A program made the translations under genes and the position numbers. Positions 8,210-16,419 of a DNA stretch of 22,309 bases are shown in pieces. Positions within the stretch are counted from its first letter, which is position 1; every line of letters begins with the position of its first letter. Origin of the DNA: a virus; the IMG/VR virus record IMGVR_UViG_3300025138_007798, positions 1 to 22,309 of that record; one strand, given 5' to 3'. Below the pieces are notes generated by a model. The model searched no databases. It was given only the letters and a program-made list of their open reading frames with translations, and was not told the origin of the DNA.

Positions 8210-9097
8210 ATGGCTTGGCTACCAGCATTTAAATACATAAAAGGGTTAATGGCTCCTGCAGGGTTATTTATGCAACCGAACGGAGAACCTTACGAAGGGT
8301 CCTATCATGAACTCTATAACGGTAAAACTTTTACTGGTGATATACCTAGTAAGGATTCTGTCCGTATATATAAAGATGATTCAGAACCACATCTACCAGA
8401 TTATAAATACGAAAATTCCTTAGTTAGCGAACCAGTGTACCCCTCCCCAGAGGATTATGAAAAAGGTTTTTTTATGAGATACTATATTAAAGATCATAGG
8501 GACTCTAAGTTATTTGAAGTAGAAAAACAAACATACATAAAGAAAATAGAAGAAAAGTTTCTTTCCGGTACTGATTTAAAGTGGATATTAGATAAACCTA
8601 TAAAGGATATTTTTAATCAAGGGTACTTATATAAAGGTGCTATAACTAGAAATAAAGAAAATACAAAAAAAGCTTCTATAATTCTAAACGGATTAGATTT
8701 ATTCATAACAGAGTATGATAAATTCGTTGATATACAATCAGATGTAAAAGGGTATAAATTTGAAGAACTACCTAGAATGGAAAAGGTTCGTATAATAAGA
8801 AAGATATCTAATTTGCAAAGCAAACCTAAAGTAACACCTAAGCCTAGGTTTAAAAAGAAGTTAAAGAAAAATATGAAAGGATTTCATATAATGCCTGATG
8901 GTACTAGGATGAGAGATTCGGATATGCCTAACTACAGTAACACACCAACTACATCCAGCAATACAACAACTTCATCCGGCGGCGGAGGTGGAGGTGGAGG
9001 TGGTAGTAACCAGTACTTCGACTCAAATGACGGTAGCCCTTATGGAAGTTCAATGGGTAATAGCAATTCGAGTAACAATACACTTAATAATTACTAA
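8210..9097 (+). CDS. Unknown virion-associated protein with C-terminal polyglycine run
   Basis: This 295-residue protein starts MAWLPAFKYIKGLM. It carries a short motif 'MQPNGEPYEGSYHEL' followed by 'GKTFTGDIPS', a pattern I associate with small structural proteins of marine phages. The middle is charged, with a basic patch 'KPRFKKKLKKNMKG' around residue 215-225. After that come Ser/Thr/Asn-rich low complexity and nine consecutive glycines (257-265). It is the last gene of the tail block, before the switch to replication genes. The function is not recognised; a tail or baseplate role is inferred from position. Confidence 0.55.
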   Translation: MAWLPAFKYIKGLMAPAGLFMQPNGEPYEGSYHELYNGKTFTGDIPSKDSVRIYKDDSEPHLPDYKYENSLVSEPVYPSPEDYEKGFFMRYYIKDHRDSKLFEVEKQTYIKKIEEKFLSGTDLKWILDKPIKDIFNQGYLYKGAITRNKENTKKASIILNGLDLFITEYDKFVDIQSDVKGYKFEELPRMEKVRIIRKISNLQSKPKVTPKPRFKKKLKKNMKGFHIMPDGTRMRDSDMPNYSNTPTTSSNTTTSSGGGGGGGGGSNQYFDSNDGSPYGSSMGNSNSSNNTLNNY

Positions 9098-9101
9098 TAG
9101 T

Positions 9102-9129
9102 TTGTAGCCTCAAGTATTTTTCTTATATT
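9102..9129 (+). promoter_or_regulatory. Bipartite promoter-like element upstream of the DNA polymerase
   Basis: TTG (9102-9104), 10 nt, then TATTTTTCTTATATT (9115-9129), 16 nt before the polymerase ATG. It matches the shared pattern of four other intergenic regions in this window. It lies exactly at the change from structural to replication genes, as expected for a new transcription unit. Confidence 0.6.
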
Positions 9130-9145
9130 ATACAAAAGGTTATAG

Positions 9146-10471
9146 ATGTTTTATATAGTAGAAGCAGAAAATAAATTAGATCACTTAGAGAAACTTATGA
9201 AATTAGGTTGCTTTGTAGATGTGATTTCATCTAACGACCTTTTTCATCCGAAACTTACCACAACAGTAGCAGTTTATATAAGAATGCTTAAAAGCACTCA
9301 CGGTTACATTATTCCAATTAATCATGATGAAGGTTTAAATGTAGATAAACAACGTATCTATGAACTTCTTAATAAATGTAATAAACTATATACAGTAGAT
9401 AAGAAGAAATTACTCTATCACTTTAATCTACAGGGAGCAATAGACGTATCACTGCTTTACAGTATGGTTAATTACGACAGACTAGATATCAACAGAAGCA
9501 ACTCAGCTTTAAATTATTTTTACAATAAATTTAGACAGCATCCTGATATAAACAAACTTATACCTATATCGAAACATTATGAGGTATGTGAAAATACCTA
9601 TAAAACTATTGAACCTATTTTTGAGTACGATTTACCAAGTGGATTTGATTTTTATAATAAAACTGCAACTAACGTATTCTTTCTTTTAGAGCAACATGGT
9701 ATAGGTATACATTATGAACCTTTTGTAGAGATGTTTTCTCCAAGGGATCCACTCTATAACATTAAAGGTGATACTGTATTGACATCGTATAATCTATACA
9801 ATGCTACATCTAGACCAACAAATTCCTTTAATAGTATAAATTTTGCAGCAATTCCTCATTCTGAAAAGCATCGTGAAACCTTCCGCCCGAAAAATGATTA
9901 CTTTATTGAGTTTGATTTTGACGGCTATCATCTACGTCTACTTTGCGATCAAATCAATTATAAACTTACCAATGAATCTGCTCATAAGCAACTAGCAAAG
10001 CATTATTTCGGTACAGAGGATATAACAGATGAGCAATATAAAGAAGCTAAGCAGATTAATTTTCAAGCTATATACGGCAAAATACCGGAAGAACATAAGA
10101 ATTTAGAAATATTTAAATTAATACAGGAATATATAGACAATATGTGGTCGACCTATAAAGAAGTAAACGTAGTTTGTAATCCACAGTCAGGAAAATCATT
10201 TACCACGAACCTAAAAGAAACACATCCAGCTAAGTTGATGAACTATATGATGCAATCGTTGGAAACCTCAAATAATATTCTTATCTTAAAAGAAGTACTA
10301 CGTTACTTAAGAGATAAAAAGACAAAGATATCGCTTTATACGTACGATGCTATCCTTTTTGATTTTTCAAAAGAGGATGGAAAAGAAACTTTAAAAGGTA
10401 TTCAAGAGATACTGGAAAGCAAGGGAAAATTCCCGGTTAAGTTTAAATATAGTAATAATTTAGTTTTGTAG
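9146..10471 (+). CDS. Compact family A DNA polymerase
   Basis: This 441-residue protein has the three palm motifs of PolA enzymes. Motif A is FDFDGYHLRLL, with D257 as metal ligand. Motif B is KEAKQINFQAIYG, with K302, F306 and Y310. Motif C is LYTYDAILF, with D401. The N-terminal 130 residues may be a worn 3'-5' exonuclease domain ('DKKKLLYHF', 'IDVSLLYSM'), but no clear DxE motif is seen, so proofreading is doubtful. It is much shorter than Klenow-type enzymes (about 600). Unusual changes are the motif A Glu (E710 in E. coli Pol I) replaced by His, the first motif B Arg replaced by Tyr, and the HDE of motif C changed to YDA. It may be the replicative polymerase or an accessory one. Its own promoter-like element lies upstream, and AAGG before ATG is the closest thing to a ribosome site here. 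Confidence 0.75.
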   Translation: MFYIVEAENKLDHLEKLMKLGCFVDVISSNDLFHPKLTTTVAVYIRMLKSTHGYIIPINHDEGLNVDKQRIYELLNKCNKLYTVDKKKLLYHFNLQGAIDVSLLYSMVNYDRLDINRSNSALNYFYNKFRQHPDINKLIPISKHYEVCENTYKTIEPIFEYDLPSGFDFYNKTATNVFFLLEQHGIGIHYEPFVEMFSPRDPLYNIKGDTVLTSYNLYNATSRPTNSFNSINFAAIPHSEKHRETFRPKNDYFIEFDFDGYHLRLLCDQINYKLTNESAHKQLAKHYFGTEDITDEQYKEAKQINFQAIYGKIPEEHKNLEIFKLIQEYIDNMWSTYKEVNVVCNPQSGKSFTTNLKETHPAKLMNYMMQSLETSNNILILKEVLRYLRDKKTKISLYTYDAILFDFSKEDGKETLKGIQEILESKGKFPVKFKYSNNLVL

Positions 10472-10492
10472 AACAGTTTATATTTATAATAA

Positions 10493-10948
10493 ATGAAAGT
10501 AGTTACGGATTTTTCCGTCGAATATGATTTCGACGATGTATTTTTAAACGATGATATGAGTAATAAACTGTTTTGTACATTTTCAACCCAAGAGGATTTG
10601 GAAGATGTACTTTCTTCTATACAAGATAGGTATAAGATAATATATAATAAAATATTTGTACTTTACTCTAAAAGTCAAGATGAATACATATGTACATATA
10701 ATGTAGATTTTGGTAATGTCTCTGCTTTTTTAGATAATACAATACTAGTTCATAGGAAAAAAGAAACAAATACTCTTTATACTATAAACGCACTTAATAC
10801 ATTAATTAAATCACTTAACGACGGTAAGGTAGATCCTTCTTATAGGGTAAACTGGGCAGATTACAGAAACTGCGTGCTACTTACCAAAGGTCCTGAACTA
10901 AAAAGGATAAATACTAAACTTTTTCAGATAATAGAGTTGGAGCATTAA
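10493..10948 (+). CDS. Unknown protein between polymerase and SSB
   Basis: This 151-residue acidic protein has no membrane segment. The N-terminus is 'MKVVTDFSVEYDFDDVF'. The C-terminal half (about 90-150) is the most protein-like part: 'NTLYTINALNTLIKSLN', 'SYRVNWADYRN', then 'LKRINTKLFQIIELE'. I do not recognise a family. Its place between a DNA polymerase and the single-strand binding protein suggests a replication accessory role, but nothing in the sequence proves this. A TTTATATTT stretch lies 8-16 nt before the start. Confidence 0.65.
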   Translation: MKVVTDFSVEYDFDDVFLNDDMSNKLFCTFSTQEDLEDVLSSIQDRYKIIYNKIFVLYSKSQDEYICTYNVDFGNVSAFLDNTILVHRKKETNTLYTINALNTLIKSLNDGKVDPSYRVNWADYRNCVLLTKGPELKRINTKLFQIIELEH

Positions 10949-10965
10949 AATATTTTTCGTATATT
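10937..10965 (+). promoter_or_regulatory. Bipartite promoter-like element upstream of the SSB gene
   Basis: TTG (10937-10939), 11 nt, then TATTTTTCGTATATT (10951-10965), 30 nt before the SSB ATG. The element starts inside the end of the upstream gene. A TATAAATA (10971-10978), the T4 late promoter sequence, lies between it and the ATG, so the gene could have both a middle-type and a late-type start. Confidence 0.6.
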
Positions 10966-10995
10966 ACTTATATAAATATTTAAAATAAGTTATAT

Positions 10996-11796
10996 ATGGA
11001 CATTAATGCAATCAAGGCAAAACTAGACGCCTTAAACAACAACAGTCAGGACAGAGAAAAAACTGACTACTCCAAGATTTTTTGGAAACCACAATTAGGA
11101 AAACAAACGCTACGTATTGTACCGTCTGCTTTCGATCCTGCTTTTCCTTTTAAGGAATTGAAGTTTCACTACGGAATTGGAAAGTATCCAATGGTAGCAC
11201 TCTCTAACTTTGGAAAACAAGATCCTATTGAGGAATTTGTAAAAGAATTGAGAAAGACCAACGATAAAGACAACTGGTCTTTGTCAGGTAAAATTAACCC
11301 TAAAACTAGAGTATTTGCTCCTGTAGTCGTAAGAGGAGAAGAAGATAAAGGAGTACGTCTATGGGGATTTGGTGTAACAATCTACAAAGCATTACTTGCT
11401 TTAGCAGAAGATGAAGATATCGGAGACTTTACAGATGTAATTAACGGATGGGATATGGTAGTAGAACAGGCACAAGGTAATCCTTATCCTGAGACTACTG
11501 TTAGAATAAAACCTAAACAAACTCCATTATCAGACGATAATAACTTAGTAGATACTTGGTTAAAAGATCAACCTAATCCTGTAGAAGTACATAATGAGTA
11601 CGATTACGAATTTATTAAAAAACAATTACAAAATTATCTGAACCCAGGCTCTGCTGAAGAGGGAACTCCTGAAGCACCTGCTAAAGATAAACTGCCAGAA
11701 AGCCTAGGTCAAGCAAAAACAGACTTTACTTTGGAAACAGCTACGGCTGGCAACAAAGACACAGTTAGTAAATTTGATGACTTATTCAACGAGTAA
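10996..11796 (+). CDS. Single-stranded DNA-binding protein, gp32-like
   Basis: This 266-residue protein resembles T4 gp32. Residues 25-60 ('YSKIFWKPQLGKQTLRIVPS', 'FPFKELKFHYGIGKYPM') match the entry strands of the gp32 OB-fold. 'VRLWGFGVTIYKALLAL' and 'NGWDMVVE' follow, then 'TTVRIKPKQTPLS' near 168-182. The C-terminus is a Pro/Ala/Glu linker and an acidic end 'KFDDLFNE', the usual partner-binding tail. It would coat single strands at the fork and in recombination. The zinc site of T4 gp32 (His plus three Cys) is not present: the whole protein has no cysteine, though H58 remains. It heads a likely operon with UvsX (3-nt gap) and the exonuclease (1-base overlap). Confidence 0.9.
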   Translation: MDINAIKAKLDALNNNSQDREKTDYSKIFWKPQLGKQTLRIVPSAFDPAFPFKELKFHYGIGKYPMVALSNFGKQDPIEEFVKELRKTNDKDNWSLSGKINPKTRVFAPVVVRGEEDKGVRLWGFGVTIYKALLALAEDEDIGDFTDVINGWDMVVEQAQGNPYPETTVRIKPKQTPLSDDNNLVDTWLKDQPNPVEVHNEYDYEFIKKQLQNYLNPGSAEEGTPEAPAKDKLPESLGQAKTDFTLETATAGNKDTVSKFDDLFNE

Positions 11797-11799
11797 AAT

Positions 11800-12873
11800 A
11801 TGGCAAAGAAAAAAGAAATAGTACAAGCAAAGGCTACTGCTAGTGTGCAGAAGTCATTTAACCTGGGTAATTTCAAGAAGAAAAAAGGATATTCCTCTTC
11901 TTCTGTAAAGTTCAAAGAACAAGGATGGATTCCTTTATCTAAAGCTTTTCAGGAAATTACTTCTCTACCGGGGATACCGACAGGTCATATTACCTTATTA
12001 AGAGGTCATAGTGATACTGGAAAAACAACAGCTCTATTAGAAGCAGCTGTAAACGCTCAAAAGATGGGAATTTTACCTGTCTTTGTAATTTCAGAAATGA
12101 AATGGTCATGGGAACATGCTAAAGAAATGGGTTTACAGTTTGACGAAGTAAAAGATGCTAACGGAACCGTAATAGATTATGAAGGACATTTCCTTTATGC
12201 TGATAGAGGGTCATTAAACACTATTGAAGAAGTAGCAGTCTATATGGCTGATTTAATGGACGAACAAGCAAAAGGTAATTTACCTTATGATATGTGTTTC
12301 TTTTGGGATTCAATCGGTTCAATCCCCTGTGATTTATCAGTACGTTCTAATAAGAATAATAATGAATGGAATGCAGGAGCAATGTCTACTCAGTTCGGTA
12401 ATAACTTGAATCAAAAGATTCTATTATCAAGAAAAGAGAACTCACCTTATACTAATACGTTAGTTGCTATTAATAAGGTATGGACTATGAAACCAGAACA
12501 TCCAATGGGTCAACCTAAATTACAGAACAAAGGAGGAATGTCTATGTGGTACGATGCTACATTAGTTGTTACCTTTGGTAATATTACTAACCCAGGTACC
12601 TCTAAAATAAAAGCTGTAAAGAATGGACTTCAAGTAGAATTCGCTAAAAGAACTAATATTCAGATAGAGAAGAATCATATTGGAGGTGTACAATCAAGAG
12701 GTAGGGTAGTTATGACGTCTCATGGATTTATTGAAGATGATAAAAGAGCTATCGATAAGTATAGGGATGCTCATAAAGAACACTGGTTAAAATTAGTTGG
12801 TTCTGTAGACTTTGATCTTATCGAAGAAGGAGATTTAGAAGAAACACCAATCTCTCCAAACCTACTAGATTAA
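11800..12873 (+). CDS. uvsX: UvsX/RecA-like recombinase
   Basis: This 357-residue strand-exchange ATPase has Walker A GHSDTGKT at 69-76, a probable catalytic Glu in 'VISEM' (E99), and Walker B 'CFFWDSIGSI' with D170. The loop region 'GAMSTQFGNNLNQ' and the strand 'TLVAINKVW' then follow. The length fits T4 UvsX (about 390) more than bacterial RecA, and the basic N-terminus (MAKKKEIVQAKA) may contact neighbouring subunits. It would load on gp32-coated DNA for recombination-dependent replication and repair. It begins 3 nt after the SSB stop and its TAA overlaps the next ATG by one base, so the three genes probably share one transcript. Confidence 0.92.
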   Translation: MAKKKEIVQAKATASVQKSFNLGNFKKKKGYSSSSVKFKEQGWIPLSKAFQEITSLPGIPTGHITLLRGHSDTGKTTALLEAAVNAQKMGILPVFVISEMKWSWEHAKEMGLQFDEVKDANGTVIDYEGHFLYADRGSLNTIEEVAVYMADLMDEQAKGNLPYDMCFFWDSIGSIPCDLSVRSNKNNNEWNAGAMSTQFGNNLNQKILLSRKENSPYTNTLVAINKVWTMKPEHPMGQPKLQNKGGMSMWYDATLVVTFGNITNPGTSKIKAVKNGLQVEFAKRTNIQIEKNHIGGVQSRGRVVMTSHGFIEDDKRAIDKYRDAHKEHWLKLVGSVDFDLIEEGDLEETPISPNLLD

Positions 12874-13907
12874 TGGCGTACGAAAATATACTAAATAACC
12901 TAAAAGAGACTCCTCCCCGATCATTAAACGATCATATATTGGTGGTGGATGCTATGAATATGTTAATTCGTAGTTTTTCACTCCTAAAAGCGATGAACCC
13001 TTCAGGCTCCCATATAGGGGGTATTGTCGGGTTCCTCCGCTCCTTAGGGTATGTGACTCGAATATTTGATCCAACAAGGGTGATAATAGTGTGGGACGGA
13101 AAAGGTGGATCAGCAAATCGAAAGAATGTAGATCCTAACTATAAAGCTCAAAGAGCTACAAGTAGAATAACCCATTGGGGTTTGTATGACACTAAAGAGC
13201 AAGAAATGGAAGCTTTAATAGGTCAATTACAAAGAGTACAGGATTATTTGGAATGTCTTCCTATGCAATCTATGGTGTTAGAGAAATTAGAAGCAGATGA
13301 TATTATAGCGTATTTAGCTAAGAAATCATCAGTATCTGACGTTAAAAAATGTACTATTATATCCTCTGATAAGGATTTCTTGCAATTAGTGGACGATACC
13401 GTTGAGGTGTATGCACCTATAAAGAAGAAAACCTTTACAGAATCCAATATAAATGCTGAATTACAGGTTCTTCCGGAAAATTATAATGTGGTTAAGGCAT
13501 TATTAGGAGATAACTCTGATAATTTAGCAGGTGTCAAAGGATTAGGAATAAAAACTATACTATCAGAATTTCCCGACCTAGTAAATAAACCAGGTACCGA
13601 CTTACAGTATGTTTACGATATATGTGAAGCTAAATTAGAAGAAAAGAAAGTTAAAAAGATTTTCCCTAAGATTATTACTCAATGGGATAGAGTTGAAACT
13701 AATTTTCAATTAATGAACTTACATATTTCTACTTTAGACGAAAAAGAAAAGAAGTACGTAAACGATGTAATTAAAGAACCTATAGACAGTCTACAGACCG
13801 GTGCTTTCTTACATATGTTGGAGTTAGATGGTATAGAAGGTATAACTAAAAATACCGAAGCATGGTTAGAGAACTTCAGAGGTTTAACTACCTACAAAAA
13901 GAAGTAA
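12873..13907 (+). CDS. 5'-3' exonuclease / flap endonuclease (T4 RNase H family)
   Basis: This 344-residue PIN-type nuclease carries the acidic metal-binding residues of the family in order: 'ILVVDAMNML' (D26), 'VIIVWDG' (D75), 'LEADDIIAYLA' (E140, D142, D143), 'IISSDKDFLQL' (D166, D168) and 'LLGDNSDNLAGVKGLGIKT' (Asp pair near 210-216 and the helix-hairpin-helix that binds the DNA duplex). T4 RNase H removes RNA primers and flaps on the lagging strand, which is the likely job here. The start overlaps the uvsX stop (TAATG). The first 20 residues before the fold are a short extension. Confidence 0.92.
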   Translation: MAYENILNNLKETPPRSLNDHILVVDAMNMLIRSFSLLKAMNPSGSHIGGIVGFLRSLGYVTRIFDPTRVIIVWDGKGGSANRKNVDPNYKAQRATSRITHWGLYDTKEQEMEALIGQLQRVQDYLECLPMQSMVLEKLEADDIIAYLAKKSSVSDVKKCTIISSDKDFLQLVDDTVEVYAPIKKKTFTESNINAELQVLPENYNVVKALLGDNSDNLAGVKGLGIKTILSEFPDLVNKPGTDLQYVYDICEAKLEEKKVKKIFPKIITQWDRVETNFQLMNLHISTLDEKEKKYVNDVIKEPIDSLQTGAFLHMLELDGIEGITKNTEAWLENFRGLTTYKKK

Positions 13908-13935
13908 ATTTATTACAAAAAATAGTAGCTATTAG

Positions 13936-13964
13936 TTGCTTTGTACGTTAATTTTCATTATATT
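13936..13964 (+). promoter_or_regulatory. Bipartite promoter-like element upstream of the helicase
   Basis: TTG (13936-13938), 10 nt, then TAATTTTCATTATATT (13949-13964), 21 nt before the helicase ATG. It differs from the other copies by one extra base between TTTC and TATATT. A small palindrome AATAG-TAG-CTATT lies just upstream at 13920-13932. Confidence 0.5.
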
Positions 13965-13985
13965 TAAATAAATAAAGGTTATAAT

Positions 13986-15344
13986 ATGACATTAAAAAGT
14001 TTACAGCAGTACGGAAAGGGTTTCCAATTAAAAGTTTTAGGGTCATTATTGACAGATAAAACGTTCTTACTAAACGTAAGAGACGTATTAACCGATGAGT
14101 ACTTCGACTCAGACGCCCATAAGTGGATTACCAATGAAATAATCAACTATTTCGATAAGTACCATACTACAATTACGATGGATGTTCTAAAGGTAGAACT
14201 TCAAAAATTAGATAATGAGCTTTTACAAGTTGCTCTAAAAGAAGAGTTAAGAAATTCTTATGCCGCTTCTCAAGACGATTTAGATTATGTTCAAGAAGAA
14301 TTTACTAATTTTTGTAAGAACCAAGAAATGAAATCAGCAATCCTTAACTCAGCTGACCTTTTAAAAGAAGGAGATTTCGATGGTATTAGGAACGTAGTAG
14401 AAAAGGCTATGAAAGCTGGTATGGATAAAAATATAGGACACGAATATAACAAAGATATAGAAAGTCGTTATAGGGAAAACTATAGACCTACTATACCTAC
14501 ACCATGGCCAGTACTAAATGAAGGAATCCAAGGTGGATTCGGACCTGGAGATTTAGCTATTGTATTTGGTAATCCAGGAGGCGGTAAAAGTTGGACTTGC
14601 GTTGCTATGGCAGCACATGCTGTAAAAATGGGATATAACGTTAATTATTATACTTTAGAATTAGGAGAAGATTACGTAGGTAAACGATTTGATTGCTACC
14701 TTACAGGCTACTCTATTGACGAAGTAAATGACCATAGAGAAAAGGTACAGAAGCTAGTGGAAGGGTTGAAAGGTAAACTAATAGTTAAAGAGTATGCACC
14801 TAAAGGAGCCACAGTAAATACAATTAAATCCCATATTCAAAAGTGTATTGATATGGAACATAAACCAGATTTAGTAGTAATTGATTATGTTGATTACTTA
14901 AGAGCACCTTCTAAAGGTAAATTCTCTGAACGTAAAGATGAAATAGATGATGTATTTATTGCAACTAAAGGTTTAGCTAAAGAATTTAAGATACCAGTTA
15001 TTACTCCATCTCAAGTTAATAGAATGGGAGCTAAAGATTCAGTTATAGAAGGAGATAAAGCAGCAGGATCTTACGATAAGATGATGGTAGCAGATATGTG
15101 CTTCTCCTTATCTAGAATGAAAGAAGATAAGGTACTAGGAACAGGTAGATGGCATGTAATGAAGAATAGATATGGAATGGACGGTATGACTTATAATCTT
15201 AAGATGGATACTAATAATGGTCATATTACTTTTGATGGAGAAGCAGATATGGAAGACTTAGAACCTAATGCAAACGGTGTTACCTCCACGCATAAGGAAT
15301 TAGCTAAGAAGTTTTTTAGTGTAGAACAAAATAATAACAAATAA
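13986..15344 (+). CDS. Replicative DNA helicase (DnaB/gp41-like)
   Basis: This 452-residue protein has an N-terminal helical domain (about 1-150) that would bind primase or neighbours in the hexamer, followed by a RecA-type motor. Walker A is GNPGGGKS (195-202). A following helix carries 'YYTLELGEDYVGKR', Walker B is 'LVVIDYVDYL' with D300, and 'VITPSQVNR' (about 338-346) is the sensor/Q motif of DnaB-like helicases. 'KNRYGMDG' near 400 is the arginine-finger region. T4 gp41 (475) has similar size. It would unwind the fork 5' to 3'. No primase gene is in the window. It has its own promoter-like element and is followed by a hairpin region, so it may be a separate unit. Confidence 0.9.
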   Translation: MTLKSLQQYGKGFQLKVLGSLLTDKTFLLNVRDVLTDEYFDSDAHKWITNEIINYFDKYHTTITMDVLKVELQKLDNELLQVALKEELRNSYAASQDDLDYVQEEFTNFCKNQEMKSAILNSADLLKEGDFDGIRNVVEKAMKAGMDKNIGHEYNKDIESRYRENYRPTIPTPWPVLNEGIQGGFGPGDLAIVFGNPGGGKSWTCVAMAAHAVKMGYNVNYYTLELGEDYVGKRFDCYLTGYSIDEVNDHREKVQKLVEGLKGKLIVKEYAPKGATVNTIKSHIQKCIDMEHKPDLVVIDYVDYLRAPSKGKFSERKDEIDDVFIATKGLAKEFKIPVITPSQVNRMGAKDSVIEGDKAAGSYDKMMVADMCFSLSRMKEDKVLGTGRWHVMKNRYGMDGMTYNLKMDTNNGHITFDGEADMEDLEPNANGVTSTHKELAKKFFSVEQNNNK

Positions 15345-15345
15345 T

Positions 15346-15395
15346 AGGATATTTATTAAAGTATCCTCAAGATCTTTCTAATTGACTCTTGGGGA
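15346..15395 (+). terminator. Two overlapping hairpins in the 88-nt helicase-nrdB gap
   Basis: Hairpin A pairs AGGATA (15346-15351) with TATCCT (15362-15367). Hairpin B pairs TCCTCAAGA (15364-15372) with TCTTGGGGA (15387-15395), 9 bp with one G-U pair and a 14-nt loop. They share 15364-15367, so only one can form at a time. B is followed by ATTTACTATCT, weakly U-rich. It could terminate the helicase message or act as an attenuator before nrdB. Confidence 0.45.
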
Positions 15396-15432
15396 TTTAC
15401 TATCTAACCAATCTAATAATATATAAAGATAT

Positions 15433-16410
15433 ATGAGTTTACTTAAAGAAAGAATAGTTTATAAACCATTCGAATACCCACAAGCATACGATTACTGGTT
15501 AAAACAACAACAAGCACATTGGTTACATACAGAAGTACCAATGGCGAATGACGTAACAGATTGGAAGTCTAATATGACTGCTAACGAAAAAAACGTTGTA
15601 GGACAAATCTTAAAAGGTTTTGCACAAACAGAAACAATAGTTAACGATTACTGGTCAACACTAGTAACTAAATGGTTCAGAAAGCCTGAAATAATTATGA
15701 TGGGCACAACATTAGGGTCTTCAGAAACTATTCATGCAGAAGCTTATTCTTTATTAAACGAGCAGCTAGGCTTAGACGACTTTTCAGAATTTCTTGAAGA
15801 TGAAGCTACTATGGCTAAAATAGAATCTTTAATGAATGTTAGAGATAATCATGATGGTACCCCTAATTGGCATGAAAGAGCAAAATCACTAGCAATATTT
15901 TCTGCATTTACAGAAGGTGTTAACCTTTTCTCTTCTTTCGCAGTATTGCTTTCATATAAAATGCGTAACCTGTTAAAAGGAGTAGGTCAAATAGTTGAAT
16001 GGTCTGTTAGGGATGAATCTCTTCATTCAAATGCAGGGTGTTGGTTATTCAGAACTCTTATGGAAGAACATCCAGAATTTAAAACTCCGAAACTAGTTAA
16101 AGAAATAGAAGAAGCAGCTCATTTAGCCTTAAAACTAGAATTTGATTTTATCGATAAAGTATTTGAAATGGGCGATTTAGAGAACCTTTCTAAATCTGAT
16201 TTAAAGAACTTTATTAAACATAGAGTTAATACTAAAATGGGAGATCTTGGTTTAACCCCAATTATTCCATCTTCCGATATTGATAAAGGTGCTTTAAAAA
16301 CAATGAAATGGTTTGATGCAGTAATTGCAGGTAAACAACAAACTGATTTCTTCGCAAGCAGAGTTACAAATTATAGTAAAGGTCACGTTGACTGGTCTAA
16401 CGCATTTTAA
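15433..16410 (+). CDS. nrdB: Class I ribonucleotide reductase, beta subunit
   Basis: This 325-residue protein is a di-iron/tyrosyl-radical subunit. The ligand set is complete: E67 (first acidic ligand), E98 and H101 in 'SSETIHAEAY', E161 in 'FTEGVNLF', and E195 with H198 in 'RDESLHSN'. Y105 stands four residues after H101, as E. coli Y122 does after H118, so a radical can be stored. It would pair with the NrdA encoded 9 nt downstream to reduce ribonucleotides to deoxyribonucleotides for phage DNA. The N-terminus (MSLLKERIVYKPFEYPQA) is typical of phage and bacterial NrdB. Class Ia versus another class I subtype cannot be decided from sequence reading. The ATG has no Shine-Dalgarno and follows the hairpin leader. 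Confidence 0.95.
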   Translation: MSLLKERIVYKPFEYPQAYDYWLKQQQAHWLHTEVPMANDVTDWKSNMTANEKNVVGQILKGFAQTETIVNDYWSTLVTKWFRKPEIIMMGTTLGSSETIHAEAYSLLNEQLGLDDFSEFLEDEATMAKIESLMNVRDNHDGTPNWHERAKSLAIFSAFTEGVNLFSSFAVLLSYKMRNLLKGVGQIVEWSVRDESLHSNAGCWLFRTLMEEHPEFKTPKLVKEIEEAAHLALKLEFDFIDKVFEMGDLENLSKSDLKNFIKHRVNTKMGDLGLTPIIPSSDIDKGALKTMKWFDAVIAGKQQTDFFASRVTNYSKGHVDWSNAF

Positions 16411-16419
16411 AAAAAAGAT

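Noticed and set aside
10971-10978. TATAAATA (also 20236-20243) as a confirmed T4-type late promoter
   Set aside because: The octamer matches T4's late consensus, but the sequence is very AT-rich and the second copy overlaps a stop codon; two chance hits are expected, so it is only mentioned in context.
13920-13932. Palindrome AATAGTAGCTATT after the exonuclease gene as a terminator
   Set aside because: Only 5 bp of A/T-rich stem with a 3-nt loop and no U-tract; too weak to call.
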